A stretch of 64,000 nt of DNA from Pantoea sp. At-9b. Its GTDB lineage: Bacteria > Pseudomonadota > Gammaproteobacteria > Enterobacterales > Enterobacteriaceae. Both the position numbers and the translations under genes were made by a program. Where the stretch lies: contig NC_014837.1 of the NCBI RefSeq assembly GCF_000175935.2, positions 1,922,001 to 1,986,000 of the forward strand, in the 5' to 3' direction. Position 1 is the first letter of the stretch; every line of letters starts with the position of its first letter. Positions 48,609 to 57,130 of the stretch are shown here, piece by piece. A model generated the notes under the pieces. That model made no database searches. It saw only the letters and a program-made list of their open reading frames with translations, and had not been told where the DNA came from.

Positions 48609-49787
48609 TTAAGCGCGGGAGCGTGGCATCAGTACCAGATGCGTGAGCATTCCACCGCACAGGCCCCAGAAAGCCGAGCCGATCCCCAGCAGCGACACGC
48701 CGCTGGCGGTGATCAGAAACGCCACCACCGCGCTATCGCGCAGTTGCGGTTCCGCCAGCGCGCGATGCAGGCTGCCGGAGAGGGTCGCCAGCAGCGCCAG
48801 ACCGGCCAGCGTGGCAATCAACACCTGCGGCAGTGCGCTGAACAGTACCGCAATCAGTGCACCAGTCAGCCCGGTGAGCAGATAGAAGAACCCCGCCAGC
48901 GCCGAGGCCATCCAGCGTCTTTGCGGATCGGCATCGACCTCTTCACCCATGCAGATGGCGGCGGTGATGGCGGCGATACACACGGAAAAGCCGCCAAACG
49001 GCGACAACACCAGGGCCAGCAGTCCGGTCCAGCTGGTCAGGGCCGAGATGGGCGGCTGATAACCATGCGCCTGTAAGGTGGCGATGCCGGGCGCATTTTG
49101 CGACGCCATCGTAACCAGAAAGTAGGGCAAACCGACGCCAATCAACGCCGTCAGGGTAAAGTGCGGCGTTATCCATTGCGGCACGCTGAGGCTGATCGTG
49201 TGCGATGGGAAGTGAATGCTGTGTTGTCCGATCGCCACCAACACGCCGGTGACCAGTGCGAGGATAATCGCGTAACGCGGTAACCAACGGCGACTCAGAA
49301 GCCATACCAGACACATGCTGCCGCACAGCGCAAAATTGCCCTGCAAACCGGTAAAGGTATTCAGGCCGAAACGCAGCAGAATCCCCGCCAGCATGGCGGC
49401 GGCCAGCGATTGCGGAATATGGTTCATCAGGCGCGCAAACAGCCCGGTGACGCCGCTCAGCACAATCAGGGCGTTGGTAAAGACAAACACACCAATCACT
49501 TCATTAATGGTCAGACCGTGCAAGCTGGTGGCCAGCAGCGCCGCGCCGGGTGTCGACCAGGCGGCGAGGATCGGCATCCGCGTCCAGAGTGATAACCCGA
49601 GCGAGGCGACGCCCATGCCGATACCCAACATTGAGAGCCAGCCGCCAATCTGCGCCGGAGAGGCACCTGCGGCCTGAGCGGCCTGGAAAATAATTGCCGC
49701 TGAACTGCTGTAACCGACCAGCACGGCAATAAAACCTGAGATTAAGATCGGCAGCGAAAACCCACTGCGCGGGGTGACAATGATCAT
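48609..49787 (-). CDS. ydcO: BenE-family benzoate/H+ symporter-like protein YdcO
   Basis: This 392-residue membrane protein has about twelve hydrophobic segments. Landmarks shared with E. coli YdcO and BenE are GYSSSAAIIFQAA, AWSTPGAALLATSLHGLTIN, FLVTMASQNAPGIATL and LLGIGSAFWGLCGGM. I chose the ATG at 49787 (MIIVTPRSGFSLP); the upstream extension runs into the operator region. It probably imports benzoate or a similar aromatic acid, but this is inferred from BenE. It is divergent from the ydcN regulator, as in E. coli. Confidence 0.92.
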   Translation of the reverse strand: MIIVTPRSGFSLPILISGFIAVLVGYSSSAAIIFQAAQAAGASPAQIGGWLSMLGIGMGVASLGLSLWTRMPILAAWSTPGAALLATSLHGLTINEVIGVFVFTNALIVLSGVTGLFARLMNHIPQSLAAAMLAGILLRFGLNTFTGLQGNFALCGSMCLVWLLSRRWLPRYAIILALVTGVLVAIGQHSIHFPSHTISLSVPQWITPHFTLTALIGVGLPYFLVTMASQNAPGIATLQAHGYQPPISALTSWTGLLALVLSPFGGFSVCIAAITAAICMGEEVDADPQRRWMASALAGFFYLLTGLTGALIAVLFSALPQVLIATLAGLALLATLSGSLHRALAEPQLRDSAVVAFLITASGVSLLGIGSAFWGLCGGMLTHLVLMPRSRA

Positions 49788-49800
49788 AGGGACATCCGGG

Positions 49801-49847
49801 TGTGCGTTATAGCGCACATTGTTGCATGGGACGCTATAGCGCACAAG
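49801..49847. promoter_or_regulatory. Two palindromic operators between ydcO and ydcN
   Basis: TGTGCGTTATAGCGCACA (49801-49818) is a near-perfect 18-base palindrome. GACGCTATAGCGCAC (49830-49844) repeats its core (TATAGCGCAC). The centres are about 28 bases apart. The helix-turn-helix protein YdcN is the obvious candidate to bind them. TACACT at 49851 could be the ydcN -10 box. Confidence 0.7.
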
Positions 49848-49881
49848 TGGTACACTGCGCGCGAGCTTGTCTGGAGATCCT

Positions 49882-50427
49882 ATGGAAAATCTGCATCAAC
49901 ATCTGAGTCTGGCGCTGAAACAACTGCGGCAGGCCAATGGCTGGAGTCTGACGCTGGCGGCAGAACGCACCGGCGTCAGTAAAGCGATGCTGGGTCAAAT
50001 CGAACGCGGTGAATCCAGCCCGACCGTGGCGACCTTGTGGAAAATTGCCACCGGCTTCAACGTGCCGTTTTCGTTCTTTATTCAGGGCAGCGAACTGCCG
50101 CCCGGCGCAGCCGCGACCTTTAGCCAAACCAATGCCCAAATGCAGGCAAAATCGCTGTTGCCTTACGATGCGCAGTTACGTTTTGACCTGCTGGAAGTGA
50201 CGCTGGCACCCGGCGCGCAGAGCGATTCTTCGCCGCACGAACACGGGGTGATTGAGCAAGTGGTGGTGCTGGAGGGCGAGTTGTTACTCGGCGTTGAGGG
50301 CACCTGGCGACGCCTGCAACCCGGACAAGCCAGCCAATTTGCGGGTGATCAACCCCACAGCTACCGCAATCCGCTCAGCACGCCGCTGCGTTTTCATAGT
50401 CTGATTCATTACCCGCATCGGCCATAG
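49882..50427 (+). CDS. ydcN: XRE-cupin transcriptional regulator YdcN
   Basis: This 181-residue regulator has an N-terminal XRE helix-turn-helix (LTLAAERTGVSKAMLGQIER, residues about 25-44). A C-terminal cupin follows (about 105-175; SSPHEHGVIEQVVVLEGELL and WRRLQPGQASQFAGDQPHSY). The ATG at 49882 follows GGAG. E. coli ydcN lies in the same divergent pair with ydcO. The cupin probably senses a small ligand, perhaps the ydcO substrate. Confidence 0.92.
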   Translation: MENLHQHLSLALKQLRQANGWSLTLAAERTGVSKAMLGQIERGESSPTVATLWKIATGFNVPFSFFIQGSELPPGAAATFSQTNAQMQAKSLLPYDAQLRFDLLEVTLAPGAQSDSSPHEHGVIEQVVVLEGELLLGVEGTWRRLQPGQASQFAGDQPHSYRNPLSTPLRFHSLIHYPHRP

Positions 50428-50439
50428 GCTTACAAATTG

Positions 50440-50473
50440 ATACGAAGGTAAACTACACAGTTTGCCTTCGTAT
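50440..50473. promoter_or_regulatory. Inverted repeat upstream of the MarR gene
   Basis: ATACGAAGGTAAACT faces AGTTTGCCTTCGTAT across 4 bases (one mismatch per arm). It lies 38 bases before the MarR-family start, in the right place for an autoregulatory operator. TATATACT just after it (50474 on) may be the -10 box. Confidence 0.7.
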
Positions 50474-50510
50474 TTATATACTCGCGTTTCACTGTAAGGG
50501 AGAAGTCGCC

Positions 50511-50933
50511 ATGAGCGATCTGAACAGCGCGGCAGCGGCGCTGCGTAGCGTCAACGGCAAACTGGGACGGCGTCTACGCGAATCGGCCCCGCCGGGTGAT
50601 CTCACCTGGTCGCAAGTTTCGGTACTCGGCTATCTGGTGCGCGATGGTGCCATGACGGTCACTGAACTGGCAGCAGCAGAAGGGGTGCGCACGCAATCAA
50701 TGGGCGCCACCGTTGCCAGTCTGGTCAGTGCCGGGATGGTGCTGGGCGAAGCGGACCCGCATGATGGACGCAAAACACGCTACTATCCTACGGAAGCCTG
50801 CCGCGCGCTGGTAGCGGCCAATCGCGCCCAGCGCGATGACTGGCTGGTGCGCAGCATGGCGACGTTTAGCCCGCAGGAACAGCACACGTTGCTGGCCGCC
50901 ATTCCCTTACTGCAACGACTTGCCGACCAATAA
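50511..50933 (+). CDS. MarR family transcriptional regulator
   Basis: This 140-residue protein has the MarR winged helix. The recognition region is MTVTELAAAEGVRTQSMGAT, followed by the wing ADPHDGRKTRYYPTE, with the conserved Asp-x-Arg. It lies 17 bases before an isochorismatase-like hydrolase in the same direction, so the pair is almost surely an operon controlled by the palindrome upstream. MarR proteins of this arrangement often respond to aromatic or oxidising compounds. The ligand here is unknown. Confidence 0.9.
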   Translation: MSDLNSAAAALRSVNGKLGRRLRESAPPGDLTWSQVSVLGYLVRDGAMTVTELAAAEGVRTQSMGATVASLVSAGMVLGEADPHDGRKTRYYPTEACRALVAANRAQRDDWLVRSMATFSPQEQHTLLAAIPLLQRLADQ

Positions 50934-50950
50934 TCCTGAGAGGACTCGAG

Positions 50951-51502
50951 ATGGCTGTAACAACTTTAGACGCAAAAACCGCCCTGATTGTGATTGACCT
51001 GCAACACGGGATTGTGGCGCTGCCTGTGGTGCATGATCCGAAAGTGGTGATTGAGCGTTGCAAACGTCTTACCGATGCCTTCCGCGCGCACGATTTGCCG
51101 GTGGTGCTGGTGAATGTCGCGGGGGGTGCACCGGGCCGTAACGAGCAGGCGCGTCACGGCGGTGAACTGCCGGCTGACTGGGCGGTGCTGGTGCCGGAAA
51201 TGACGCCACAGCCGGGCGACCTCAGTGTGACCAAGAAAACCTGGGGTGCTTTCCACAACACCGGTTTGCACGAACAGCTGCAACAGCGCGGTGTCACTCA
51301 GGTGGTGGTGTGCGGTATCGCCACCAGCATCGGTGTGGAATCCACTGCGCGTCAGGCTTATGAACTCGGTTACAACGTCACGCTGGCGACCGATGCCATG
51401 ACTTGCCTGAATGCGGATACCCATCAGAATAGCGTTGAGCGTATTTTCCCGCGCCTGGGTGAAACCGGTTCGACGGCGGATGTGCTGGCGCTGCTGGGCT
51501 AA
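50951..51502 (+). CDS. Isochorismatase-like hydrolase
   Basis: This 183-residue alpha/beta protein belongs to the isochorismatase family. The N-terminal Asp is in ALIVIDLQHGIV, the Lys in LSVTKKTWGAF, and the cis-peptide/nucleophile loop is VVVCGIATSIGVESTARQAY. In cysteine hydrolases such as nicotinamidase this loop reads like GxATDxCV; here Gly replaces the nucleophilic Cys. EntB-type isochorismatases also lack it. So a thiol-based amidase is unlikely. It follows the MarR gene by 17 bases. The substrate is unknown. Confidence 0.88.
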   Translation: MAVTTLDAKTALIVIDLQHGIVALPVVHDPKVVIERCKRLTDAFRAHDLPVVLVNVAGGAPGRNEQARHGGELPADWAVLVPEMTPQPGDLSVTKKTWGAFHNTGLHEQLQQRGVTQVVVCGIATSIGVESTARQAYELGYNVTLATDAMTCLNADTHQNSVERIFPRLGETGSTADVLALLG

Positions 51503-51510
51503 ACAACATC

Positions 51511-51572
51511 GCGCGATGAATCGCGCCGCTACGCTTTCCTGCACCAGGTCGTAGCGGCGCGATTTATCGCGC
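51511..51572. repeat. Dispersed palindromic repeat, inverted pair (copy 4)
   Basis: GCGCGATGAATCGCGCCGCT (51511 on) faces GTAGCGGCGCGATTTATCGC (51551 on) across 17 bases. It lies between convergent genes for the hydrolase and the TonB receptor. Confidence 0.9.
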
Positions 51573-51583
51573 AAAATTACTGA

Positions 51584-53710
51584 TTACTGGAACGCGTAGC
51601 TTACGGTCAGACCGACGCTGTAGTTACGGCCCGGTGCTGGTTCGTAATAACGGCCATTGCTCTCGTTAACGATCACGGAACCGATGTAGTTGCGGTCGAA
51701 CAGGTTATCGACGCGGCCAAACAGATCCAGCGTCCAGTTCTCTCTCACCAACCACTTATAGCCGCTGTTCAGGCCCACCACGGTATAGGCCGGGGCTTTC
51801 ACATCGTTTTCATCGTCGGCGGCGATGTCGCTCATATAACGCACATCGGCACCGGCATACCAGCCTTGTTCCGGCGCATAAGACAGCCCGGCATAGGCCA
51901 TGCTGCGTGCGATGCCCGGAATGCGGTTGCCGTCGCAGCTTTCCGTGCCACAGGCGTTGCTGCGGTAGCGCGCATCCAGCAAGGTCCAGGCGGCTTTCAG
52001 ACGCCAGTCCTCACCGAATTGCTGATCGAGACCCAGTTCGAGGCCGCGACGGCGGGTTTGCCCGGCATTTTTGTAGCTGGTCCGTCCGTTGCTGCTACTG
52101 TCCGCGACGATTTCATTATCCGTATCGGTCTGGAAAATGGCCGCAGTCAGCAGGCCATAGCCAATGCGTTTTTTGGTGCCCAGTTCGACGGTGTCGCTGG
52201 TAGCCGGTTTCAGACCCAGATTGAGGCCTGACTGCCCATCAGAACGGTAGGACAGCTCATTGATGGTGGGGGTTTCAAAGCCACGACCCGCAGAAACATA
52301 GGCGTTCCAGCTATCATCAATCGCGTATTTTAACGATGCGGCAGGCAGCCAGCGGTGGTAGCGTGCATTGCCGCTGTCGTCGCCGTTACCGGAGGTGATG
52401 TAAAAATCGTTGGAGTCGAAATTGACGGTGCTGAAACGCACACCTGCATCCAGTGACCATTTATCGGTGAGCTGCCACGCCGTCTGCACGTAGGGATCGA
52501 GGTTCCACATCAGATTGCGTTCATTACGCCGCATATCCCCCATCACGCCGTAATCGGTGACGCCGTTATTGGTGGTGAAGTTTTCGTAACCTTTGCGGCG
52601 TTCGGTCATGGTTTCATAATCCAGACCGCCGGTCAGCGTCACCGGAATGGTGAACAGGGTATCGCGATGTGTCCAACGGGTATCGATGCCCTGATAATGA
52701 CGCGTCAGAGAGATGACGCCACCCGGGTGGGCCGGACTGGTCTGCGAGCTGGCTGGAATCGACTGGTACTGGGTAGTTTCGCGCACCCCGGCATACATCA
52801 TGACGCTCAGGTCGTCGTTTTCACTCATCTGGCGCTGATAATGCAGGCCACCCTGGGTCTGATCGACCGTTTTACGCGCGTTGTACAGGCTGACGTTACT
52901 GACGACCTGGCGCGGATTCTGTTCCCACTGCGCCTGAGTCAAACCGCCGGGATCTTGCGCATCGACATGCACACTGTTGAACAGCAGCGTCAGGGTGCTG
53001 ACATCATCAATACGCACGCCCAGCTTGGCGTTGCCGAGGTTCTTCTCTGCCGAGCTGTGATCGCGATAGCCGTGGGTGGTAAAGCGTGACGCAGAAATGG
53101 TGTAGTTGACGTCACCGGCATGGGTGCCATCGCCGGTCGCCCCGCTGGCTTTCACGCTGTTACGCCAGCTGCCATAGCTGCCAAACCAGGTGCTGGCTTC
53201 CAGCGTAGTCGGCTGCTGACCGGTTTGGGTATCCACATTGATCACCCCACCGGAGGAGTTACCGTACAGCGCGGAGAAGGGACCGCGCAGCACTTCAACG
53301 TGGTCAATCGAGCCGATATCAACGTTGGAGGTCTGGCCCTGGCCGTCCGGCATGGTGGCGGGAATACCGTCAACGTACATGCGAATACCGCGCAGGCCGT
53401 AGGTCGAGCGCGAACCAAAACCGCGTACTGAAATTTGCAGGTCCTGGGCATAGTTCTGCCGGTTCTGAATTTGCATGCCCGGCACCCCCATCAGATTTTC
53501 TGACAGGTTTACGCGCGGAGCGGCATGACGCATATCTTCGCCGGACACGACGCTGACGGCTGCGGGGGTATCGAGTTCAGATAATCCGGAACTGTCGGGA
53601 GTGGCACTGACCACCATGGTGTTGCTGGCATCATCGGCGGCCAGCAGCGGCAGCGGAAACACCGCAGGCAGCGCCAGCCACAGCGCCTGGCGCAGTAAAG
53701 CAATTTTCAT
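51584..53710 (-). CDS. pqqU: TonB-dependent receptor PqqU (YncD)
   Basis: This 708-residue outer-membrane receptor has a signal peptide (MKIALLRQALWLALPAVFPL, ending LLAA). The plug domain carries SELDTPAAVSVVSGEDMRHA and QNYAQDLQISVRGFGSRSTY. A 22-strand barrel follows, ending VSYAF with the C-terminal Phe-Gln. Blocks such as GIPATMPDGQGQTSNVDIG, GRGFETPTINELSYRSDGQS and ESNGRYYEPAPGRNY match E. coli YncD closely. YncD was renamed PqqU because it takes up the cofactor PQQ. A PQQ biosynthesis cluster lies 8 kb away in this window. The ATG at 53710 begins the signal peptide. Confidence 0.93.
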   Translation of the reverse strand: MKIALLRQALWLALPAVFPLPLLAADDASNTMVVSATPDSSGLSELDTPAAVSVVSGEDMRHAAPRVNLSENLMGVPGMQIQNRQNYAQDLQISVRGFGSRSTYGLRGIRMYVDGIPATMPDGQGQTSNVDIGSIDHVEVLRGPFSALYGNSSGGVINVDTQTGQQPTTLEASTWFGSYGSWRNSVKASGATGDGTHAGDVNYTISASRFTTHGYRDHSSAEKNLGNAKLGVRIDDVSTLTLLFNSVHVDAQDPGGLTQAQWEQNPRQVVSNVSLYNARKTVDQTQGGLHYQRQMSENDDLSVMMYAGVRETTQYQSIPASSQTSPAHPGGVISLTRHYQGIDTRWTHRDTLFTIPVTLTGGLDYETMTERRKGYENFTTNNGVTDYGVMGDMRRNERNLMWNLDPYVQTAWQLTDKWSLDAGVRFSTVNFDSNDFYITSGNGDDSGNARYHRWLPAASLKYAIDDSWNAYVSAGRGFETPTINELSYRSDGQSGLNLGLKPATSDTVELGTKKRIGYGLLTAAIFQTDTDNEIVADSSSNGRTSYKNAGQTRRRGLELGLDQQFGEDWRLKAAWTLLDARYRSNACGTESCDGNRIPGIARSMAYAGLSYAPEQGWYAGADVRYMSDIAADDENDVKAPAYTVVGLNSGYKWLVRENWTLDLFGRVDNLFDRNYIGSVIVNESNGRYYEPAPGRNYSVGLTVSYAFQ

Positions 53711-53874
53711 TATGAAAGACCGTAACAAATAAAAGGAAATGAACCGAATGGAACATAATGACGCATATGTTAATAGTTTTTACACGGTCTGGCATTACAT
53801 TTTAAGCTATTGATTCTTTTTTTAACAAATAAATAGGCTATGGGCCGCGCTGGCCTGGCGTAAAAACCTTGCCG

Positions 53875-54135
53875 TCAGGGATAGGTGGTAAAGAGGTGCT
53901 CGTTCTGATTCGACGTCGCTTTATAAAATTTAATCTGCTCGCCATCAATACTGAGAAAAATAGCCTCATGCTCCTGCAAGGAATTGAACTTTCTTTTTTT
54001 GTCTTCAGCGATGCGAATGCGCAAATCTTTAATTCTGATTGAGCGGTATCCATCATTGCCGGGTGTTTCGGTCAGGGTGCCGCGATAAATCGTTGAAGGG
54101 TCGGATATTTCGTAGAAAGTAATGTCAGTGACCAT
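53875..54135 (-). CDS. Small protein of unknown function
   Basis: I do not recognise this 86-residue soluble protein. It is predicted from an ATG at 54135 (MVTDITFYEISDPSTIYRGT) preceded by AAAGGGGAAAG, a good ribosome-binding site. It is rich in charged residues (RIKDLRIRIAEDKKRK in the middle) and probably mixed alpha/beta, with no membrane segment or cysteine. The base composition is more AT-rich than its neighbours, which hints at acquisition. It stands alone, with 164-base and 156-base gaps on either side. Confidence 0.6.
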   Translation of the reverse strand: MVTDITFYEISDPSTIYRGTLTETPGNDGYRSIRIKDLRIRIAEDKKRKFNSLQEHEAIFLSIDGEQIKFYKATSNQNEHLFTTYP

Positions 54136-54291
54136 TTCTTTCCCCTTTGAACACGGGCACATCCCCGTATCAGAAGTATATCCCGGTATTTTTTCTGAGA
54201 TTCAAACTGAGGAAAACCTGATGCCATTTTAGGAGTGCTGACAAAACGGGCCGCCTGCCTGATAATCTGTCAGAACAGGCAGCCAGCAATA

Positions 54292-55143
54292 TCACCACTT
54301 CATCTCACCGCTGTTCACCTTCGCGCTTAACGCCAGCGAACTCTCATCCGGCAGATTGGGCCAGGCAGCTTTCATGGTTTCAATTACCGCTGCCGAGCCT
54401 TTCTGCTGTGCCAGCGCGGCTTCAAACTTTTGCAGATAATCGAGCGTGAAAGTCACCGCCTGGTCGCCCTTTGGACGTGCGCCAATATAATGGCCTGGGA
54501 TCACCACCTTGGGTTTCAACAGTTGCATTTCACGCAGTACGCTGCGCCACTGTTCGCGACTGGCGGGGGTTTGGGTATCTGCCGTCCAGACGTGAATACC
54601 GGCTGCTACCGCAGTCCCGCCGAGAATCGCCCGGTTGGCCGGAATCCAGACATAGGCGGATTTATCTCCGGCGTGGCGCATTTCGATACGCTCACCATCC
54701 ACGCTAAAACCGGTCTGATAGGTTGTCTGAGGCACCACGAGCTGCGATGGCGCGCCGCCAGGCATTTTAGGCCCCCAGTATTGCAACTTGGCCTGTTTGG
54801 TGGCTTCGATATGTTCCACCACCAGCGGCGAAGCCACCACTTTCACCTGCGGGAAGGCTTTGACAATCGGCCCCAGGCCAAAATAGAAGTCAGGATCGCC
54901 CGAGGTAATCACAATTTGCGTTAACTTTTTGCCGCTCGCTTTAATCATTGCCACCAGGTTTTCGCCATCTTTCGGGCTGAACTGCGCATCAAACAATATC
55001 GCTTCGTGCGGGCCTGAGACCAGCGTCGAGGAGACCGGGAACAGTCCCTGTTCCTGCGGGTTATAGACCTCAAGGTGCAGCGGCGCAGCCAATACCGGAC
55101 CGGCAGCCAGCAGCAAAACCCACGGTAATCTCTTCATTTTCAT
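54292..55143 (-). CDS. MBL-fold periplasmic protein with a degenerate metal site
   Basis: This 283-residue exported protein has a signal peptide (MKMKRLPWVLLLAAGPVLAA). The metallo-beta-lactamase fold is visible in EAILFDAQFSPKDGENLVAM and the central loop IVITSGDPDFYFGLG. That loop should read HxHxDH in active hydrolases; here it reads S-G-D-P-D-F, without any histidine. The later His in MRHAGDKSAY and in VIPGHYIGA remain. Zinc binding would therefore be incomplete or different. It is divergent from a LysR gene (123-base gap), which probably controls it. The ATG at 55143 follows AAAGGAATAG. Confidence 0.8.
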   Translation of the reverse strand: MKMKRLPWVLLLAAGPVLAAPLHLEVYNPQEQGLFPVSSTLVSGPHEAILFDAQFSPKDGENLVAMIKASGKKLTQIVITSGDPDFYFGLGPIVKAFPQVKVVASPLVVEHIEATKQAKLQYWGPKMPGGAPSQLVVPQTTYQTGFSVDGERIEMRHAGDKSAYVWIPANRAILGGTAVAAGIHVWTADTQTPASREQWRSVLREMQLLKPKVVIPGHYIGARPKGDQAVTFTLDYLQKFEAALAQQKGSAAVIETMKAAWPNLPDESSLALSAKVNSGEMKW

Positions 55144-55265
55144 CACCTATTCCTTTCATCGGCAGCATGCCGTCACTAAAAGCCTCATTGTAGGGAAATC
55201 AGCGTCTGTTAGAATTCCCGTAATCAGAGATGGTCAGTTTCATAAAACGATCAGATGGAGCGAAT

Positions 55266-56171
55266 ATGGACCGAGTGACAGCGGCAACGGTGTTTAATCG
55301 CATCTGCGAATTGGGGAGTCTGAGCGCGGCGGCACGGGCGCTGGATATCTCGCGACCGATGGTTAGCCGCTATCTGGATGAAATGGAGAAGTGGGCCGGG
55401 GCACGCTTGCTGCACCGCTCATCACGCCGTCTCACCATTACTCCGGCAGGCGAGAAAATCCTCGAAAAGAGCCGTGCGCTGGCACGCCTGGCCGGGGAAA
55501 TTGCTGACCAGGAGGCGCAAAGCGAAGTCCAGGGCATTCTGCGCGTGGCTTGCGCGCACTCCACCGCAACCCATATCCTTGGCCCGATGATCCCGGCATT
55601 TTTGGCCCGCTATCCGGCGCTGCGTATTGAGCTGGAGATCAACAACCAGCCTGTCAGCCTGGTGGGCGAACGCATTGACCTGGCGGTGCGCATCACCAAC
55701 GATCCTGAAGCGGGCGCGATTGCGCGCCGACTGGGTGAATGTGTATCGGTAGTGTGCGCATCACCGGCTTATTTGCAGCAACACGGCACCCCGCACACGC
55801 CACCAGACCTGGTGCAGCATAACTGCCTGCACTACAGCCGTTTCGCCGGGCAACGCTGGGAGTTTCACGACCGTAAAGGCGAGGTGATCAGTACCACCAT
55901 CAGCGGCAATTTCAGCGCCGGGATCTCCTCGGTACTGTGTGATGCCGCTATCGCCGGTTGTGGTGTGGCAATGGTGCCGGAGATGGAGGCGCGGGCGGCG
56001 CTGCACAGCGGACAATTGCACGCGGTGATGCCGGAATTCACGCCAAAAACGCTGGGTATCTATGGTCTGTACATGTCACGCGATCGCCAGCCTGCGGCTT
56101 TACGTCTGTTTCTGGCGGCGGTACAGCAGCGCCTGGCGGATGATGCGCCAGCGGCCACTGCCTTGTGTTAA
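55266..56171 (+). CDS. LysR family transcriptional regulator
   Basis: This 301-residue regulator has an N-terminal winged helix (FNRICELGSLSAAARALDIS, then RPMVSRYLDEMEKWAGARLL) and a C-terminal effector domain with two Rossmann-like lobes. I chose the ATG at 55266 (MDRVTAATVF), the standard LysR beginning. It is divergent from the MBL-fold gene and is followed in the same direction by a dehydrogenase. The ligand is unknown. Confidence 0.9.
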   Translation: MDRVTAATVFNRICELGSLSAAARALDISRPMVSRYLDEMEKWAGARLLHRSSRRLTITPAGEKILEKSRALARLAGEIADQEAQSEVQGILRVACAHSTATHILGPMIPAFLARYPALRIELEINNQPVSLVGERIDLAVRITNDPEAGAIARRLGECVSVVCASPAYLQQHGTPHTPPDLVQHNCLHYSRFAGQRWEFHDRKGEVISTTISGNFSAGISSVLCDAAIAGCGVAMVPEMEARAALHSGQLHAVMPEFTPKTLGIYGLYMSRDRQPAALRLFLAAVQQRLADDAPAATALC

Positions 56172-56262
56172 AAAATAATTTTCACCGCACCTCTGGCCTG
56201 GCTGTGGGCAATAATTCCTGTCAGGCTAACGTGTTTATGCGAAATCAGAGAAGGGAGAGAAG

Positions 56263-57126
56263 ATGAGTCAGCAACCTGTGGTAGCGGTGTTAGGACTGGG
56301 TGCAATGGGTCATGCCTTTGCGACCAACCTGCTGAAAAAAGGTTTTGTGGTGCGAGGCTGGAACCGCACCCGCGCGCGTGGCGAAGATTTAGTGTCTGCC
56401 GGGTTGATCCTGAGCGATAGCGCCCTCCAGGCGGTGGACGGTGCCGATGTGGTAATCGCCATGTTGTCCGATGGCGAGACGACGCGTCAGGTGGTGAAAG
56501 ATGCACAGCAGGCATTGCAGCAGGGCGCGACCCTGTGCCAGATGGGCACCATCGGCGTCGAAGCGACCGATGCGCTGATCGCCGAACTGGCGAGCGCTCG
56601 CCCGGACGTGGTGTTTATTGACGCCCCGGTTTCTGGTACCAAAGCCCCGGCGGAAAATGCGCAGATTCTGGTGATGGCGAGCGGTGACCAAAGCAAAGCT
56701 GCCGCAGCGGAGCAGGTGTTTGCGGCAATCGGCAAAGGTACGCAATGGCTGGGTGAGGCCGGTGCCAGTTCACGCATGAAGCTGGTGGTGAATAGCTGGC
56801 TGATCGGTCTGATGCAGAGCCTGGCGGAGAGTACCCGTCTGGCGGAGCAGTTTGGTTTTACCACCGACGATCTGTGGAAAGTACTGGACGGTGGCCCGCT
56901 GGCAGCCCCTTACGCCAAAATGAAACTTGGCATGATCGCCAGTCAGGATTTCACCCCGCAAATGCACCTGATCTGGGCGCTGAAAGATGCACGTCTGGCG
57001 CTCGATGCGGCAGGTGAGGCGAAATTACCGGCGCTGGAGAATATCGTCGATGTCTGGCAGCAAGCGGTTGATGCTGGCTATGGCGAGCAGGATCTGGCGG
57101 CGGTGTATCAGTTCCTGAAGCGCTAA
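56263..57126 (+). CDS. Beta-hydroxyacid dehydrogenase family oxidoreductase
   Basis: This 287-residue NAD(P)-dependent enzyme has a Rossmann motif (VAVLGLGAMGHAFATNLLKK). The family substrate motif DAPVSGTKAPAENAQILVMA (residues about 121-140) is clear, and the catalytic Lys is in SSRMKLVVNSWLIGLMQSLA (Lys172 region). These are the signatures of 3-hydroxyisobutyrate-dehydrogenase-like enzymes. The exact substrate is not deducible. The AraC-type regulator starts 4 bases later, so the two are probably co-transcribed. Confidence 0.9.
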   Translation: MSQQPVVAVLGLGAMGHAFATNLLKKGFVVRGWNRTRARGEDLVSAGLILSDSALQAVDGADVVIAMLSDGETTRQVVKDAQQALQQGATLCQMGTIGVEATDALIAELASARPDVVFIDAPVSGTKAPAENAQILVMASGDQSKAAAAEQVFAAIGKGTQWLGEAGASSRMKLVVNSWLIGLMQSLAESTRLAEQFGFTTDDLWKVLDGGPLAAPYAKMKLGMIASQDFTPQMHLIWALKDARLALDAAGEAKLPALENIVDVWQQAVDAGYGEQDLAAVYQFLKR

Positions 57127-57130
57127 CCTG

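Noticed and set aside
48378..49076. 232-codon plus-strand frame spanning the srfA-ydcO gap
   Set aside because: It overlaps both real genes in antisense and has a Gln/Arg/His-rich composition with no recognisable domain.
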